Shown piece by piece: positions 30,163-39,416 of a stretch of DNA of 64,000 nucleotides. Source of the DNA: Micromonospora thermarum (GTDB lineage Bacteria > Actinomycetota > Actinomycetes > Mycobacteriales > Micromonosporaceae); assembly GCF_012034245.1 (NCBI RefSeq), contig NZ_JAATEO010000005.1, positions 186,001 through 250,000 of the forward strand. The letters run 5' to 3'. A program made the position numbers and the translations under genes. Position 1 is the stretch's first letter, and every line of letters starts with the position of its first letter. The notes beneath the pieces are model-generated. The model was not told where the DNA came from, did no database searches, and saw only the letters and a list, made by a program, of their open reading frames with translations.

Positions 30163-30202
30163 GCGGGTCGGCGGCGGCCGCCGGGGCGGGGCGGGGCGGG
30201 GC

Positions 30203-33200
30203 TCAGCCGGCCAGGTGGGACCAGGTTGGTTCGAGGTCGCGCCAGGGGCCCTGGGCGGCGACGCGGCCGTTCTCCAACACCACGACGTGGTCGGCGCGGA
30301 CCAGCGCCGCCCGCTTCGACGTCGAGCCGACCACCGTCACACCGTGCCTGCGCAGCGCCTCCCACAGCGCCAACTCGGTGGTGACGTCCAACGCGGACGA
30401 CACGTCGTCGGCCACCAGCAGTTCGGTACGCGGCGCGAGCGCCCGGGCCAGCGCGAGGCGCTGGAGCTGCCCGCCGGAGAGCCGGGTGCCCTTGTGCCCG
30501 ATGACCAGCCCGAGGCCGGCCCCGGACGCCGCCAGGTCGTGGTCGAGCTGGGCGGTCGACACCGCTGCGGCGGCGTCCACCGGGTGGCCGAGGGTGATGT
30601 TGTCGGCCACCGTCCCGGACAGCACCCGGGGCAGCTGGCCGACGTAACCCACCTGGTGCGGGCGCAGGAACAGCTCCGGTTCGGTGACCGGCTCACCGTT
30701 CCACGTCAGGTGACCCGTGTGCGGCGCGATGCCGGCCAGGGCCCGCAGCAGTGACGACTTGCCCGAGCCGACCGGCCCGACCACCAGCACGAGCTGGCCG
30801 CGCTCCACGGTCAGGTCGACGTCCCGCACGGCCGTCGTGCCGTCGGTGTGCCGGACGCCGAAGCCGGACAGCTCCAGCCGGCGCAGCGGATGCCGGGGCG
30901 GCACGGCCGGTGCCGGCGCCTCCCCGGTGGCCAGGTCCACGTCGGGCACGGCCGCCGAGTACGCGGTCACCCCGGCCATCGCCATCGTCCGGCGGGTCCA
31001 CACCCGCGCGGACGGCACCTGCGAGATCAGCGACGCCGTGGTCCACGCGAACCAGCGCGCCGCGGCGAGCGTGGCCACGGCGACCAGGGTCGCCCCCGCC
31101 GACAGCGTGCCGGTCAGGAACAGCGCCCAGGCGCCGATCGGCAGCAGCCCGCTGACCAGCGACGGCGTCGACCGGGACCACACCTGCACGGAGATCTCCC
31201 GCCGCTGCCGCTCGCTGCGCGTCACGTCCAGGTCGGCGAGGTGGGTGAGCACCGGCCGGGTCGCGCCGGCCAGCTTCACCGTACGGGCGGCGGACAGCGA
31301 GGAGACCAGCGCGGTCGCGAACGCCGCCCGCGCCGCCACCGTCTCCCGCGCGCTACGTTCCAGGCGCGGCCCGAACAGCGTCGCCGCCAGCCCGGACACC
31401 AGCATCGTCCCGGCGAAGAACAGCCCCGGTACGGCGCTGCCGGAGATCGCGGTCATCGCCACCAGCAGCACGAGTGCGGCGGCCTGGTCCAGCAGGTTGT
31501 CGGCCAGCTGCACGACCCGTTCGGTGTCGCCGCCCTGGGCCACCACCTCGGCGGGCGTGTGCGTGCTGACCCGCCGGGGGCCGGTCTGCCCCTGCACGAG
31601 GCGCAGGCTGATCCGCAGCATCTGCCGGACCCACCACCCCGGGAACCAGATGCTCGTGTACCAGGGGATCGGCAGCGTGACCAGCAGCCCGGCGGCGATG
31701 CCGAGCGCCGGCAGCCACGGGTCGCCGACGCCGTCGACCACGTCCGCCCAGAGCCACGGCAGCACCGGGCCGTCCAGCCCGATCAGCACCAGCACCACGA
31801 ACAGCGCCAGCGCCGCCAGCCCGTACCGCGGATCGTTGAAGACCAGCCGCGTGATCTCCCGCAGCGTCCCCGCGAACGTCGCGGCCGGCGGCGGCGTGCG
31901 GTCCTCGGGCGCGGCCTCCGGCGCCGGTGGTGCGGTGTCGGCGGGCGGGGTGCGGTCCCTCGCGCCGGCCCCGGACGACGCGTCCGGCTCCGGGCCCTCC
32001 AGCAGGTCGAGCCCGCCGCTCCGGCCGCGCGTGCCGCCCCGGGCGTACGCGGCGGTGTGGCTGGTGGCGAGCAGCTCGGCGAAGCGCTCCGACTCCCGCA
32101 GCGGCCCCGCCTCGACCACCGCGCCGTCGGCGAGCACGACCACCTCGTCGCAGTGCCGCACCGAGGAGAGCCGGTGCGCGATGACGATGCCGATCCGGTC
32201 CCGCAGCAGCCGCTCGGTGGCGCGCTGCACGCGCGCCTCGGTGACCGGGTCGAGCCGCGCGGTGGCCTCGTCGAGGATCACCACGTGCGGATCCCGCACC
32301 AGGATCCGGGCGAACGCGACCAGCTGCTCCTGCCCGGCGGAGAGCACGTGCCCGCCCTCGCCGAGCCGGGTGTGCAGCCCCTCGGGCAGCTCGGCGATCC
32401 AGGTGGCGAGACCCAGCTCGTGCAGCGCGCGGGCGGCGTCGTCGAGCAGGGCCGGGTCGAAGAGCGCGACGTTCTCGGCGAGCGTCCCGGCCAGGATCTC
32501 GGTGCGCTGCGGCACCACGGCGACCCACCGGCGGAGCTGCTCGACGTCGAGGTCGCGCAGGTCCCGGCCGCCGAGGAAGACCGTCCCGGGCGGCACGTCG
32601 ACGGCCCGCGTGAGCACCTTGGCCAGGGTCGACTTGCCGGAGCCGGTCCGGCCGACCAGCGCGTACGAGCGGCCGCGGGTGAAGGTCAGGTGGACGTCGC
32701 GCAGGGCGGGCCCCCGGGTGCCGTCGGCCGCCGGGTAGCGGAAGGTGAGCCCGCGGACCGCCAGGTCACCGTCGAGCGGGTCCAGGCCGCCGGTGGGTTC
32801 CTGCGGGGAGTCCTCCAGCAGCTGCACGCGGCCCCAGGCGCCGAGCGCGTACTGCAACTCGGGCACCATCCGGCTGACGTGCTCGACGGTGGCGCCGAAC
32901 GCGATGGCGAGCAGCCACACCGCGGTGAGCCGGGCGCCGTCCATCCGGCCGGTGGCCAGGGCCCACGCCCCGGCGAGCACCACCGCCGCGATCCCGGCCC
33001 GGGTGACCCCGGCCGCCACGGTCGTCACCTTCGCCGACATCCGCCAGACCCGCAGGCCGCGGGAGAGCACAGCCGCCGCCCGCGTGGCGTAGAGCCGGAG
33101 CACGTACGGCTGGGCGAGGCTGGTGCGGACGTCGTCCTGGCCGTGGATCGCCTCCTCCATCACCGCCGCCAGGTCGGACCAGGCCTCCTCCTCGGCCATC

Positions 33201-33718
33201 CGGGCCGGCACGATCCGGGCGGTGGGCCGGCGCAGGCCGACGACAAGCGCACCGGCCAGCAGCAGCATGGTGATGCCGGCCGGCCACCACACGCCGATCG
33301 CGACGGCGGTGGAGAGCACACCGACCGCCAGCATCTGCGCGATGCGTACGCCCTGGGCCCGCACCGCGGCCGCGACCTGGTAGACGTCGCCGTCGATGCG
33401 GTCGAGCAGCTCGCCGACCGGCGTGGTCTCCAGGGTGGGCAGGTCCTGCCCGAACGCGACCCGGCACAGCCGGCGCCGGACGGCGGCGGACCAGTCCGCG
33501 GTCACGCCCGCCATCAGCAGGCTGACGACGAGGTCGCTGACGACGGCGGCGACCAGCGCGGCGGCCAGGAGGGTGAAGTACCCGGTGGACCGGTGCAGCA
33601 GGACCGGCCCGGCCAGGGCCGCGGCGGCCGCCTGGCCGCCGGCGCCGAGCACGACCAGGACGGTCACGATCGCCATGCGGCGGGGCGACGTGGCCCACAT
33701 GTCGCGGAGCAGACGCAC
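30203..33718 (-). CDS. Fused tandem ABC exporter (TMD-NBD-TMD-NBD)
   Basis: 1171 residues, two half-transporters in one chain. NBD1 (~325-545) is canonical: GRTGSGKST, SAGQEQLVAFARIL, VVILDEATARLD, AHRLSSV. NBD2 (~950-1165) has Walker A GPVGSGKSS and LSGGQLQRLALARAL, but Walker B reads LLVADDVSSALD (Asp for catalytic Glu) and the switch-His position reads VVGSTSKRAAL. The linker between halves is a Pro/Ala-rich stretch (~575-615). This one-site asymmetry resembles heterodimeric exporters. GTG start. Substrate unknown; drug or lipid efflux is plausible. Confidence 0.9.
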   Translation of the reverse strand: MRLLRDMWATSPRRMAIVTVLVVLGAGGQAAAAALAGPVLLHRSTGYFTLLAAALVAAVVSDLVVSLLMAGVTADWSAAVRRRLCRVAFGQDLPTLETTPVGELLDRIDGDVYQVAAAVRAQGVRIAQMLAVGVLSTAVAIGVWWPAGITMLLLAGALVVGLRRPTARIVPARMAEEEAWSDLAAVMEEAIHGQDDVRTSLAQPYVLRLYATRAAAVLSRGLRVWRMSAKVTTVAAGVTRAGIAAVVLAGAWALATGRMDGARLTAVWLLAIAFGATVEHVSRMVPELQYALGAWGRVQLLEDSPQEPTGGLDPLDGDLAVRGLTFRYPAADGTRGPALRDVHLTFTRGRSYALVGRTGSGKSTLAKVLTRAVDVPPGTVFLGGRDLRDLDVEQLRRWVAVVPQRTEILAGTLAENVALFDPALLDDAARALHELGLATWIAELPEGLHTRLGEGGHVLSAGQEQLVAFARILVRDPHVVILDEATARLDPVTEARVQRATERLLRDRIGIVIAHRLSSVRHCDEVVVLADGAVVEAGPLRESERFAELLATSHTAAYARGGTRGRSGGLDLLEGPEPDASSGAGARDRTPPADTAPPAPEAAPEDRTPPPAATFAGTLREITRLVFNDPRYGLAALALFVVLVLIGLDGPVLPWLWADVVDGVGDPWLPALGIAAGLLVTLPIPWYTSIWFPGWWVRQMLRISLRLVQGQTGPRRVSTHTPAEVVAQGGDTERVVQLADNLLDQAAALVLLVAMTAISGSAVPGLFFAGTMLVSGLAATLFGPRLERSARETVAARAAFATALVSSLSAARTVKLAGATRPVLTHLADLDVTRSERQRREISVQVWSRSTPSLVSGLLPIGAWALFLTGTLSAGATLVAVATLAAARWFAWTTASLISQVPSARVWTRRTMAMAGVTAYSAAVPDVDLATGEAPAPAVPPRHPLRRLELSGFGVRHTDGTTAVRDVDLTVERGQLVLVVGPVGSGKSSLLRALAGIAPHTGHLTWNGEPVTEPELFLRPHQVGYVGQLPRVLSGTVADNITLGHPVDAAAAVSTAQLDHDLAASGAGLGLVIGHKGTRLSGGQLQRLALARALAPRTELLVADDVSSALDVTTELALWEALRRHGVTVVGSTSKRAALVRADHVVVLENGRVAAQGPWRDLEPTWSHLAG

Positions 33719-33840
33719 GGCGAGACCCCTAACGGCAGACGGTGGCGGTAGGACCAGCCTCGCCCGAGTCGACCCGGCCGATCAACGCATTTACCCGTCG
33801 ATGCGTCGCCGCAGGGTGACGCACGGTGTCGCGTCAAGAG

Positions 33841-33883
33841 AGGGCCCTTCCGCTACCGGAGGCGTTGGGAAGGGGCCCTTCCT
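33841..33883. repeat. GGGCCCTTCC-type inverted repeat / terminator
   Basis: AGGGCCCTTCC (33841-33851) faces GGAAGGGGCCCTTCC (33868-33882), itself an odd-length palindrome. It lies at the TetR stop codon, between the TetR gene and the fused ABC exporter, so it can end the TetR operon transcript. Similar GGGCCCTT hairpins or half-sites are at 53153 and 60736. Confidence 0.6.
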
Positions 33884-34503
33884 CACACCTCGGCGACCCG
33901 CCGCACGATGCTGAGCAGGGCGTCCTCGACGTCCTCCAGCGGGCGCTCCGGCTGGAAGACGAGCCAGTCCACGGCGACCACCAGGCCGACGCCGAACAGC
34001 GCCGACGAGGCGGTACGCACGTCCAGGTCCGCCGGCAGGTCCCCGCTCGCCACGCCCGCCCGTACGGTCTCGGCGATCACCTCGATCGCCTCGCCGCGCA
34101 GCAGCCGGAGGGTCTGCTGCCACTCCCGGTTGGTCCGCCACATCTCCGACAGCAGCAGCTGGGCGAAGGCGCGGTAGCGGCGGATGTACTCCAGCTCGGC
34201 GCGCACCAGGGCCGCCAGCGCCTCTCGGGGCGGCAACCCGGCCACGGCGGCGCGGAACTCCGCGGTCAGCAGACCGATGCCGTGCCGCAGCAACTCCTCG
34301 AAGAGGACCGTCTTGGACTGGAAGTTGTAGTAGACGGTGCCCTTGGCGACGCCGGCGCGGGCGGCGATGTCGTCCACGGTGGTGGCGGAGTAGCCCTGCT
34401 CGGCGATGAGTTCCACGGCCGCCTCGAAGAGTCGCTGACGGGTGTCCTCCCGCCGCCGGCTCCGTCCGTCCGTCGCTCGCTCTCCCCGTGCACCCCACGC
34501 CAC
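33883..34503 (-). CDS. TetR-family transcriptional regulator
   Basis: 206 residues. The TetR helix-turn-helix is at ~20-65 (RQRLFEAAVELIAEQGYSAT, TVDDIAARAGVAKGTVYYNF), then a helical ligand domain (RAELEYIRRYRAFAQLLLSE). GTG 34503 has GAGGA about eight bases upstream and is ten bases from the end of the YhgE-like gene, so it is third in that operon. It probably represses the operon through the palindrome at 37649-37662. Confidence 0.92.
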   Translation of the reverse strand: MAWGARGERATDGRSRRREDTRQRLFEAAVELIAEQGYSATTVDDIAARAGVAKGTVYYNFQSKTVLFEELLRHGIGLLTAEFRAAVAGLPPREALAALVRAELEYIRRYRAFAQLLLSEMWRTNREWQQTLRLLRGEAIEVIAETVRAGVASGDLPADLDVRTASSALFGVGLVVAVDWLVFQPERPLEDVEDALLSIVRRVAEV

Positions 34504-34513
34504 CTGTGCATCC

Positions 34514-36748
34514 TCACATGGCCAGCTCCGGGTGCAGGGTGGCCGGGGTCAGCCGGCGCGCCCGCCGCGCGGCGAGCCCGGTGAGCACGAGCGCGCCCGC
34601 CCCGAACGCGACCAGCACGAGCACTCCGGTCACCACCGGCCCGACCGCCCCGCCGTTGATGGTGTGGCGCAGCGCCGTGACCAGGTAACTCATCGGCAGC
34701 CACGGGTGGATCGCCTGGAAGAAGCCGGGCGAGGTCTCCACCGGGTAGGTGCCGCCGGACGAGGTGAGTTGCAGCATGAGCAACGCGAGGGCGGCCAGCC
34801 GCCCGGCCGGGCCGAGCTGGGCGCCGAGCCACTGCACGATCGCGGTGAAGACGAGCGAGACCAGCGCCAGCACCCCGAGGGTCGCGGCGGGCCGCGCCGG
34901 GGCCAGCCCGAGCGCCAGCGTCAGCACCGCGAAGAGCACCCCGGCCTGGGCCAGGCCGATCGCCGCGGCGGGCAGCCAGCCCGCGAGCGCGACCCGCCAG
35001 GCCGCCGCACCGGACATCACGTGCCGCCGGTTGAGCGGGCGCAGCAACAGGTACGTGATCATCGCGCCGACCCAGAGAGCCAGGCCGAGGAAGTACGGGG
35101 CGAAGCCCACGCCGTACGAGCCCGCGGCGTTGTGTGCGGTGCGGTCCAGCGCCACCGGATCCCCGAGGACGCCGGCGCGGGCGTCCGCGTCGTCGTACCC
35201 GGGGATCTTCCCGGCCCCGGCGGTGAGCCCGTCGGCGAGGTCACCGGCGCCCGTGCCGAGCCGCGTCAGCCCGTCGGCGAGTTCCCCGGCGCCGCCCTCC
35301 AGCCGGATGAGCCCGTCGGCGAGCCGTTCGCTGCCGGCGCCGAGCCGCTGGAGGCCGCCGTCGAGTTCCCGGGCACCGCTGGCGAGGCGGAACAACCCGC
35401 CGTGCAGCTGGTCGGCGCCGGTGGCCGCCGCGCCCAGGCCGTCCCGCAACCGGGCGCTGCCCTCGGCGAGGGTGGTCAGGCCGTTCGCCAGTTCGTCCAC
35501 CTTCGCGCGCGCGGCCGCGACGTCGTCGGCGAGGTGCGGGGCGGCCGCCGCGATCTCGCGCGCGGTCGCCGCCACCGTGGTCATCCGCTTCCGCAGGGCG
35601 GCGAGGTCCGTCCGTTCCAGCCCGGCCACCACCGCCTCGGCCGCGGCGACCGCCTGGTCGGCGGCCCGGCGGGCGGCGACCACGGCCGGGTCGTCGGCCA
35701 GCTCGGGGTGGGCGGCGACGAGGGCGTCGAGCCGGTCGCGGACCGCCCGGGCGGCGGCGACCGCCTCCTCGGCCCGGGCGGGCAGCACGTCCAGCCCGGC
35801 GGCCAGCGCCTCGGCGCCCTCGGCCACGGCGGTCGCGGAGGTCTCGATCAGCTCCGCGTTCTCCCGCAGCACCGGCTCGACCCGGTCGGCCGCGGCGTCG
35901 ACCCGGTCGGCGACGACGCGGGTGGCGGAGGCGGCCCGGGCCGTCCCGTCGGCGAGCTGCACCGCCCCCGTCCGCAACTGCCCGAGCCCGTCGGCGAGGT
36001 CGCCGGCGCCGCGTACGCCCTGGTTGAGGCCGCCGGAGAGCTGGCCCGCACCGTCCGTGGACGCGTCCAGTCCGTCGGCGAGCCGGCCGGCACCGCCGAC
36101 GCTCCGGTCGAGGCCGTCGGCCAGGGTTCCCGCGCCGCCCGTGGCCGTGCCCAGTCCGTCGGCGACCTTCCCCGCGCCGTCGGCCGCCCGGGCCGTCTCC
36201 GACTTGAGGTCCGTGAAGCCGACCAGCATCTTGGCGAAGTAGCCCTCGGCGGTGCTCTCCGCGGCGGCCGCGCGGATCTCGCCGAAGGCGGTCCGGGCGA
36301 GCAGCCCGGAGAGGTAGTTGGTGGAGTCGTCGCTGACCAGCTTCAGCCGCCCCTGGCGGGCCGGCCGCGCGGGGTCCGGGCCGGCGGCGAGCGTGGCGGA
36401 GAAGTCCGCCGGGATGGCGAACACCAGGTGGTACCGGCCGCTGCGCAGCCCGGCGGCGGCGTCCTCGGCGTCGGTGACGTGCCAGCCGAACACGCGCCGG
36501 TCGAGCAGTTCGTCGGTGAGGTCCTGCCCGGCGCGCACGGTGCTTCCGTCGCTCGCGGTGGCCGGGCGGTCCGCGTTGACCAGCGCCACCGGGATGCGGT
36601 CGAGCTTCGCGTACGGGTCCCAGAAGGCGTACAGGTAGAGGGCGCCGTAGAGCAGCGGGATGACGGTGAGCACGGCCAGCGCCGCCCGGGGCAGCCGGCC
36701 CCGCGTCATCCGGCGCAGCTCGAAACGGGCCAGTCGGAACACGCTCAC
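34514..36748 (-). CDS. YhgE/Pip-type membrane protein (ABC-2-like)
   Basis: 744 residues. One N-terminal helix (LAVLTVIPLLYGALYLYAFW), a long extracytoplasmic region with many heptad-like GA-rich repeats of the form ADGLxxLxxGAxxL (~220-520), then about five C-terminal membrane helices of ABC-2 permease type. This is the YhgE/Pip (phage infection protein) layout shared with some ESX and lipid exporters. The GTG start overlaps the stop of the ATPase-like gene (GTGA). It is probably the membrane partner of that protein. Confidence 0.88.
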   Translation of the reverse strand: MSVFRLARFELRRMTRGRLPRAALAVLTVIPLLYGALYLYAFWDPYAKLDRIPVALVNADRPATASDGSTVRAGQDLTDELLDRRVFGWHVTDAEDAAAGLRSGRYHLVFAIPADFSATLAAGPDPARPARQGRLKLVSDDSTNYLSGLLARTAFGEIRAAAAESTAEGYFAKMLVGFTDLKSETARAADGAGKVADGLGTATGGAGTLADGLDRSVGGAGRLADGLDASTDGAGQLSGGLNQGVRGAGDLADGLGQLRTGAVQLADGTARAASATRVVADRVDAAADRVEPVLRENAELIETSATAVAEGAEALAAGLDVLPARAEEAVAAARAVRDRLDALVAAHPELADDPAVVAARRAADQAVAAAEAVVAGLERTDLAALRKRMTTVAATAREIAAAAPHLADDVAAARAKVDELANGLTTLAEGSARLRDGLGAAATGADQLHGGLFRLASGARELDGGLQRLGAGSERLADGLIRLEGGAGELADGLTRLGTGAGDLADGLTAGAGKIPGYDDADARAGVLGDPVALDRTAHNAAGSYGVGFAPYFLGLALWVGAMITYLLLRPLNRRHVMSGAAAWRVALAGWLPAAAIGLAQAGVLFAVLTLALGLAPARPAATLGVLALVSLVFTAIVQWLGAQLGPAGRLAALALLMLQLTSSGGTYPVETSPGFFQAIHPWLPMSYLVTALRHTINGGAVGPVVTGVLVLVAFGAGALVLTGLAARRARRLTPATLHPELAM

Positions 36749-37635
36749 GGGGTCACCTCGACGGTCTCGACGTCGGTCACGGAGGGGGTCGTGTCGCGGG
36801 GCGGGGGCGGCTGGGCTCTGGTCGGCGGCTCGGCCTCGACGGGCGGCTGGCCGGCGGGCTCGGCGCCGGTTGGCGGCTCGGCCCCGGCGGGCGGCTCGGG
36901 TGCGGTCGGCGGCATGGGTGGCAGTGGAGGGCGAGTGTCGCGGGTCAGGGCGGTGGACAGGGAGGGCACCGGCGGTGGGTCGCCGAGGCGGTGCACGATC
37001 GCCGGGCTGTCCGGTTCGACGGTGCGGGCGGTGGCGATCACCGCGTACCCCCGGTCGGCCAGGTGGCTGAGCGCCGCCCAGAGCCAGGCGCGCTCGGCGG
37101 GGTCCGACCCGGCGTCCACGTCGTCGGCGACGATCAGCGCCGGGCCGCTCAGCGTGGCCAGGACGAGTCCGAGCACCTGGCGCTGCAACGGTGTCAGGTC
37201 CCGGCCCCGGGTGGCCGGCTCGAAGGGCACGTCGTCGGTCAGGCCCGCGCCGGCGATCGCGGTGGCGAAGGCGTCCCGCCGGTACGCGCACCGGGCCCGC
37301 AGGGCCGCCACCGGCACCAGTTGGCGACGGCGGTGCGGGACCGGCCCGAGGAGCAGCAGCCGCTCCCGGACGTGCTCGGCGACGGTCAGCGCGGGATCGG
37401 GCTCGTGCACACCGGGGACGTGGCCGAGTGCGGAGGTGCCGTGCGGGAGCAACCGCCCGTGCGTGGTGGGGAAGCGCCCGGCGAGGGCGAGCAGCAGGGA
37501 TGTCCGTCCGCTGCCCGGCGGCCCGACGACGGCGTGCAGGTCGCCGCGGGCGGCGGTCAGGTCGACGTCCCGGAACACCCAGCCGCGACGCGTACGCAGT
37601 CCCAGTTCGCGCGCCTCGACGACGACATCTCCCAC
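36745..37635 (-). CDS. Atypical ABC ATP-binding protein with Walker A Lys-to-Arg
   Basis: 296 residues. ABC fold with Walker A VVGPPGSGRTSLLLALAG (Lys replaced by Arg), no clear LSGGQ (LTPLQRQVLGLVLATLSG at that place) and Walker B ALIVADDVDAGSD (Asp for Glu). A Pro/Glu-rich tail (~240-296) is disordered-looking. It is paired with the YhgE-like gene by a four-base overlap. GTG 37635 has AAGGGG five bases upstream; GTG 37641 overlaps that site and is less likely. It may bind but hydrolyse nucleotide poorly. Confidence 0.8.
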   Translation of the reverse strand: MGDVVVEARELGLRTRRGWVFRDVDLTAARGDLHAVVGPPGSGRTSLLLALAGRFPTTHGRLLPHGTSALGHVPGVHEPDPALTVAEHVRERLLLLGPVPHRRRQLVPVAALRARCAYRRDAFATAIAGAGLTDDVPFEPATRGRDLTPLQRQVLGLVLATLSGPALIVADDVDAGSDPAERAWLWAALSHLADRGYAVIATARTVEPDSPAIVHRLGDPPPVPSLSTALTRDTRPPLPPMPPTAPEPPAGAEPPTGAEPAGQPPVEAEPPTRAQPPPPRDTTPSVTDVETVEVTP

Positions 37636-37648
37636 GGGCACCCCTTGG

Positions 37649-37662
37649 ACTGACCGGTCAGT
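37649..37662. promoter_or_regulatory. TetR-type operator
   Basis: Perfect 14-bp palindrome ACTGACCGGTCAGT, 14 bases upstream of the ATPase-like start. A TGTACT -10-like hexamer on the minus strand (37665-37660) overlaps it. TGACCGGTCA-type sites are common for TetR proteins, and the third gene of this operon encodes one. Confidence 0.7.
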
Positions 37663-37750
37663 ACAAAAACATGCCCAGCATAGTGCCGGTCGTCCGGTTC
37701 GGAACCCCTCGACCGACGTGATCCGGGCCATCCGACGGCACGCGGACAGG

Positions 37751-37783
37751 CGTCAGGCGTCACGCGTCACGCGTCACGCGTCA
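37751..37783. repeat. Heptamer tandem repeat
   Basis: About four and a half copies of GCGTCAC/GCGTCAG in a row just past the GNAT stop codon. It is short and probably slippage-derived. Confidence 0.6.
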
Positions 37784-38620
37784 GAACAGCACGGTGGCCA
37801 GGGTGCCCACCGGGCGGAAGCCGCAGCGCTCGTACACCCGCCGGGCGGGCAGGTTGAAGTCGTTGACGTACAGGCTCACGGTCGGCGCGACGCGCCGCAG
37901 CGCGTCCCGGACGACGGCCGCCATGGCAGCCGTGGCGATCCCCCGGCCCCGCCACTCCGGGGCCACCCAGACGCCCTGGACCTGCGCGGTCCGCCGGGTC
38001 ACCACCGCCAGCTCGGCCTTGAACACGACCGCGCCGTCGACGAAGCGGGCGTACGCCCGGCCGGCCCGGACCAGGTCCTCCACCCGGCGGCGGTAACCGC
38101 GTCCGCCGTCCTCGGCCAGCGGCGAGACACCCACCTCCTCGGTGTACATCGCCACCGCAGCCGGGAAGAGCCGGTCCACCTCGCCCCGGCGTACGCGGCG
38201 CACGTGCGGGTCGACCGGAACGCCGGGCACCGCGTCGGTGGCGAGCAGCGGCTGGTTGGGGCGGACGTCCCGCGCCGGCCCCCAGGTCGAGGAGAGGCGG
38301 TCCCACAGCCCGAGCACCTCGTCCGCCCGCCCGACGATCGAGGAGCACAGTCGCTCCTCCCCGGCGAGCAGGTCGGCGAAGGCGGCGACGGCCGGCTCCG
38401 TGGCGAGCACCGGGGTGAGGTTGCCGCCGAGCCAGCAGACCGACTCCAGGTGGCGGCGGCTGCCGTACCCGAGGACCCGCCCCTCGGCGCGCCACCAGGC
38501 GAGGCCCCGCGCGGCGACCCGCTCGGCGACCTGCGCGCCCGCGTACGGGTCGAGGTCGAGCAGGCGTTCGACCGCGCGGCGCTCCGATTCCCCCAGTTGC
38601 CGTACCGGCGCCGTCAGCAC
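37781..38620 (-). CDS. DUF4081/GNAT-family N-acetyltransferase
   Basis: 279 residues. The N-terminal DUF4081 region (LDLDPYAGAQVAERVAARG, SVCWLGGNLTPVL) is followed by a GNAT domain (~140-279) with acetyl-CoA loop VWVAPEWRGRGIATAAMAAV and VSLYVNDFNLPARRVYERCG. In many actinobacteria this gene lies next to ispG, as it nearly does here. The substrate is not known. GTG start at 38620. Confidence 0.9.
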   Translation of the reverse strand: MLTAPVRQLGESERRAVERLLDLDPYAGAQVAERVAARGLAWWRAEGRVLGYGSRRHLESVCWLGGNLTPVLATEPAVAAFADLLAGEERLCSSIVGRADEVLGLWDRLSSTWGPARDVRPNQPLLATDAVPGVPVDPHVRRVRRGEVDRLFPAAVAMYTEEVGVSPLAEDGGRGYRRRVEDLVRAGRAYARFVDGAVVFKAELAVVTRRTAQVQGVWVAPEWRGRGIATAAMAAVVRDALRRVAPTVSLYVNDFNLPARRVYERCGFRPVGTLATVLF

Positions 38621-38726
38621 GGCTACCAGCCTGCCAGATCGGCGGGGGCCGTGTAGGGCGACCGGCTCAGCGGGCCGGGACCGGCAACCGCCGAGCCCGG
38701 GACGGCGGCGAATCCCTCAGACGACT

Positions 38727-38770
38727 TGTCGCCGATGCATTGCCGATATATCGTCGATGCATCAACGACA
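38727..38770. promoter_or_regulatory. 44-bp dyad upstream of the second PadR gene
   Basis: The centre is a perfect CGATATATCG (38744-38753). The flanks repeat symmetrically as GATGCAT on both sides and TGTCG/CGACA at the ends. It lies 22 bases before the start codon and also contains A/T-rich -10-like sequence. By position it is a strong candidate PadR autoregulatory site. Confidence 0.65.
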
Positions 38771-38792
38771 GTCTGACGAGAAGGAGTGTCCG

Positions 38793-39362
38793 ATGGGATT
38801 CCACCGACGGATGCACGCACTGCACGAGGCGCGGATGCGAGGGTTCGGCTTCCCGCCGTTCCCGCCCGGGCCGCCCTTCCCGCACGGCCACGGCGGGCGG
38901 GGTCGCGGTGGCCGGGGCCGCGGCCGGCGCCCCAACGTCCGTGCCGCCGTGCTGGCCCTGCTCACCGAGCGGCCGATGCACGGCTACGAGATGATCCAGG
39001 AGATCGACTCGCGCACCGGCGGGGCCTGGCGGCCCAGCCCCGGATCGATCTACCCGACCCTCCAGCTCCTGGAGGACGAGGGCGTCATCGCCGCCACCGA
39101 GGAGGGCGGCGGGCGGAAGCGGTTCACGCTCACCGAGCAGGGCCGTCCCGAGGCCACCGAGGCCGCGCAGACGCCGCCCTGGGCCGAGGTCGCCGAGGCC
39201 ACGGTGACGAACTGGCACGACGTCCGGGAAGCCGGCACGCAGGCCATGCACGCCCTGCGGCAGGTGATGATGACCGGCACCGACGACCAGCGGGAGCGGG
39301 CCGCCCAGGTGCTCGACGAGACCCGCCGCAAGCTCTACGCGATCCTCGCCGAGACGGAGTGA
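38793..39362 (+). CDS. PadR-family regulator with Pro/Gly/His-rich N-terminus
   Basis: 189 residues. A flexible N-terminal stretch (FPPFPPGPPFPHGHGGRGRG) precedes the winged helix (LALLTERPMHGYEMIQEIDS, WRPSPGSIYPTLQLLEDEGV), then a C-terminal dimerisation helix. This matches the common actinobacterial PadR type. The ATG has AAGGAG seven bases upstream. Autoregulation through the dyad at 38727-38770 is likely. Its wider target is not apparent because the gene stands alone. Confidence 0.92.
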   Translation: MGFHRRMHALHEARMRGFGFPPFPPGPPFPHGHGGRGRGGRGRGRRPNVRAAVLALLTERPMHGYEMIQEIDSRTGGAWRPSPGSIYPTLQLLEDEGVIAATEEGGGRKRFTLTEQGRPEATEAAQTPPWAEVAEATVTNWHDVREAGTQAMHALRQVMMTGTDDQRERAAQVLDETRRKLYAILAETE

Positions 39363-39416
39363 CCAGCACCGGGCGCGGGCCCGCGCCTCGCGGCGCGCGC
39401 CGCAGCCCTCGAACAG

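Noticed and set aside
30848..33751. 967-codon open frame on the plus strand
   Set aside because: Antisense to the fused ABC exporter, whose motifs are clear.
37751..37783. GCGTCAC tandem run as a regulatory iteron
   Set aside because: It is too short, lies past a stop codon, and there is no replication or partition gene nearby.
34442..38656. 1404-codon open frame on the plus strand
   Set aside because: It runs antisense over the YhgE-like, ATPase-like and GNAT genes, has Arg/Pro/Gly-rich composition and no domains. It is a high-GC shadow.
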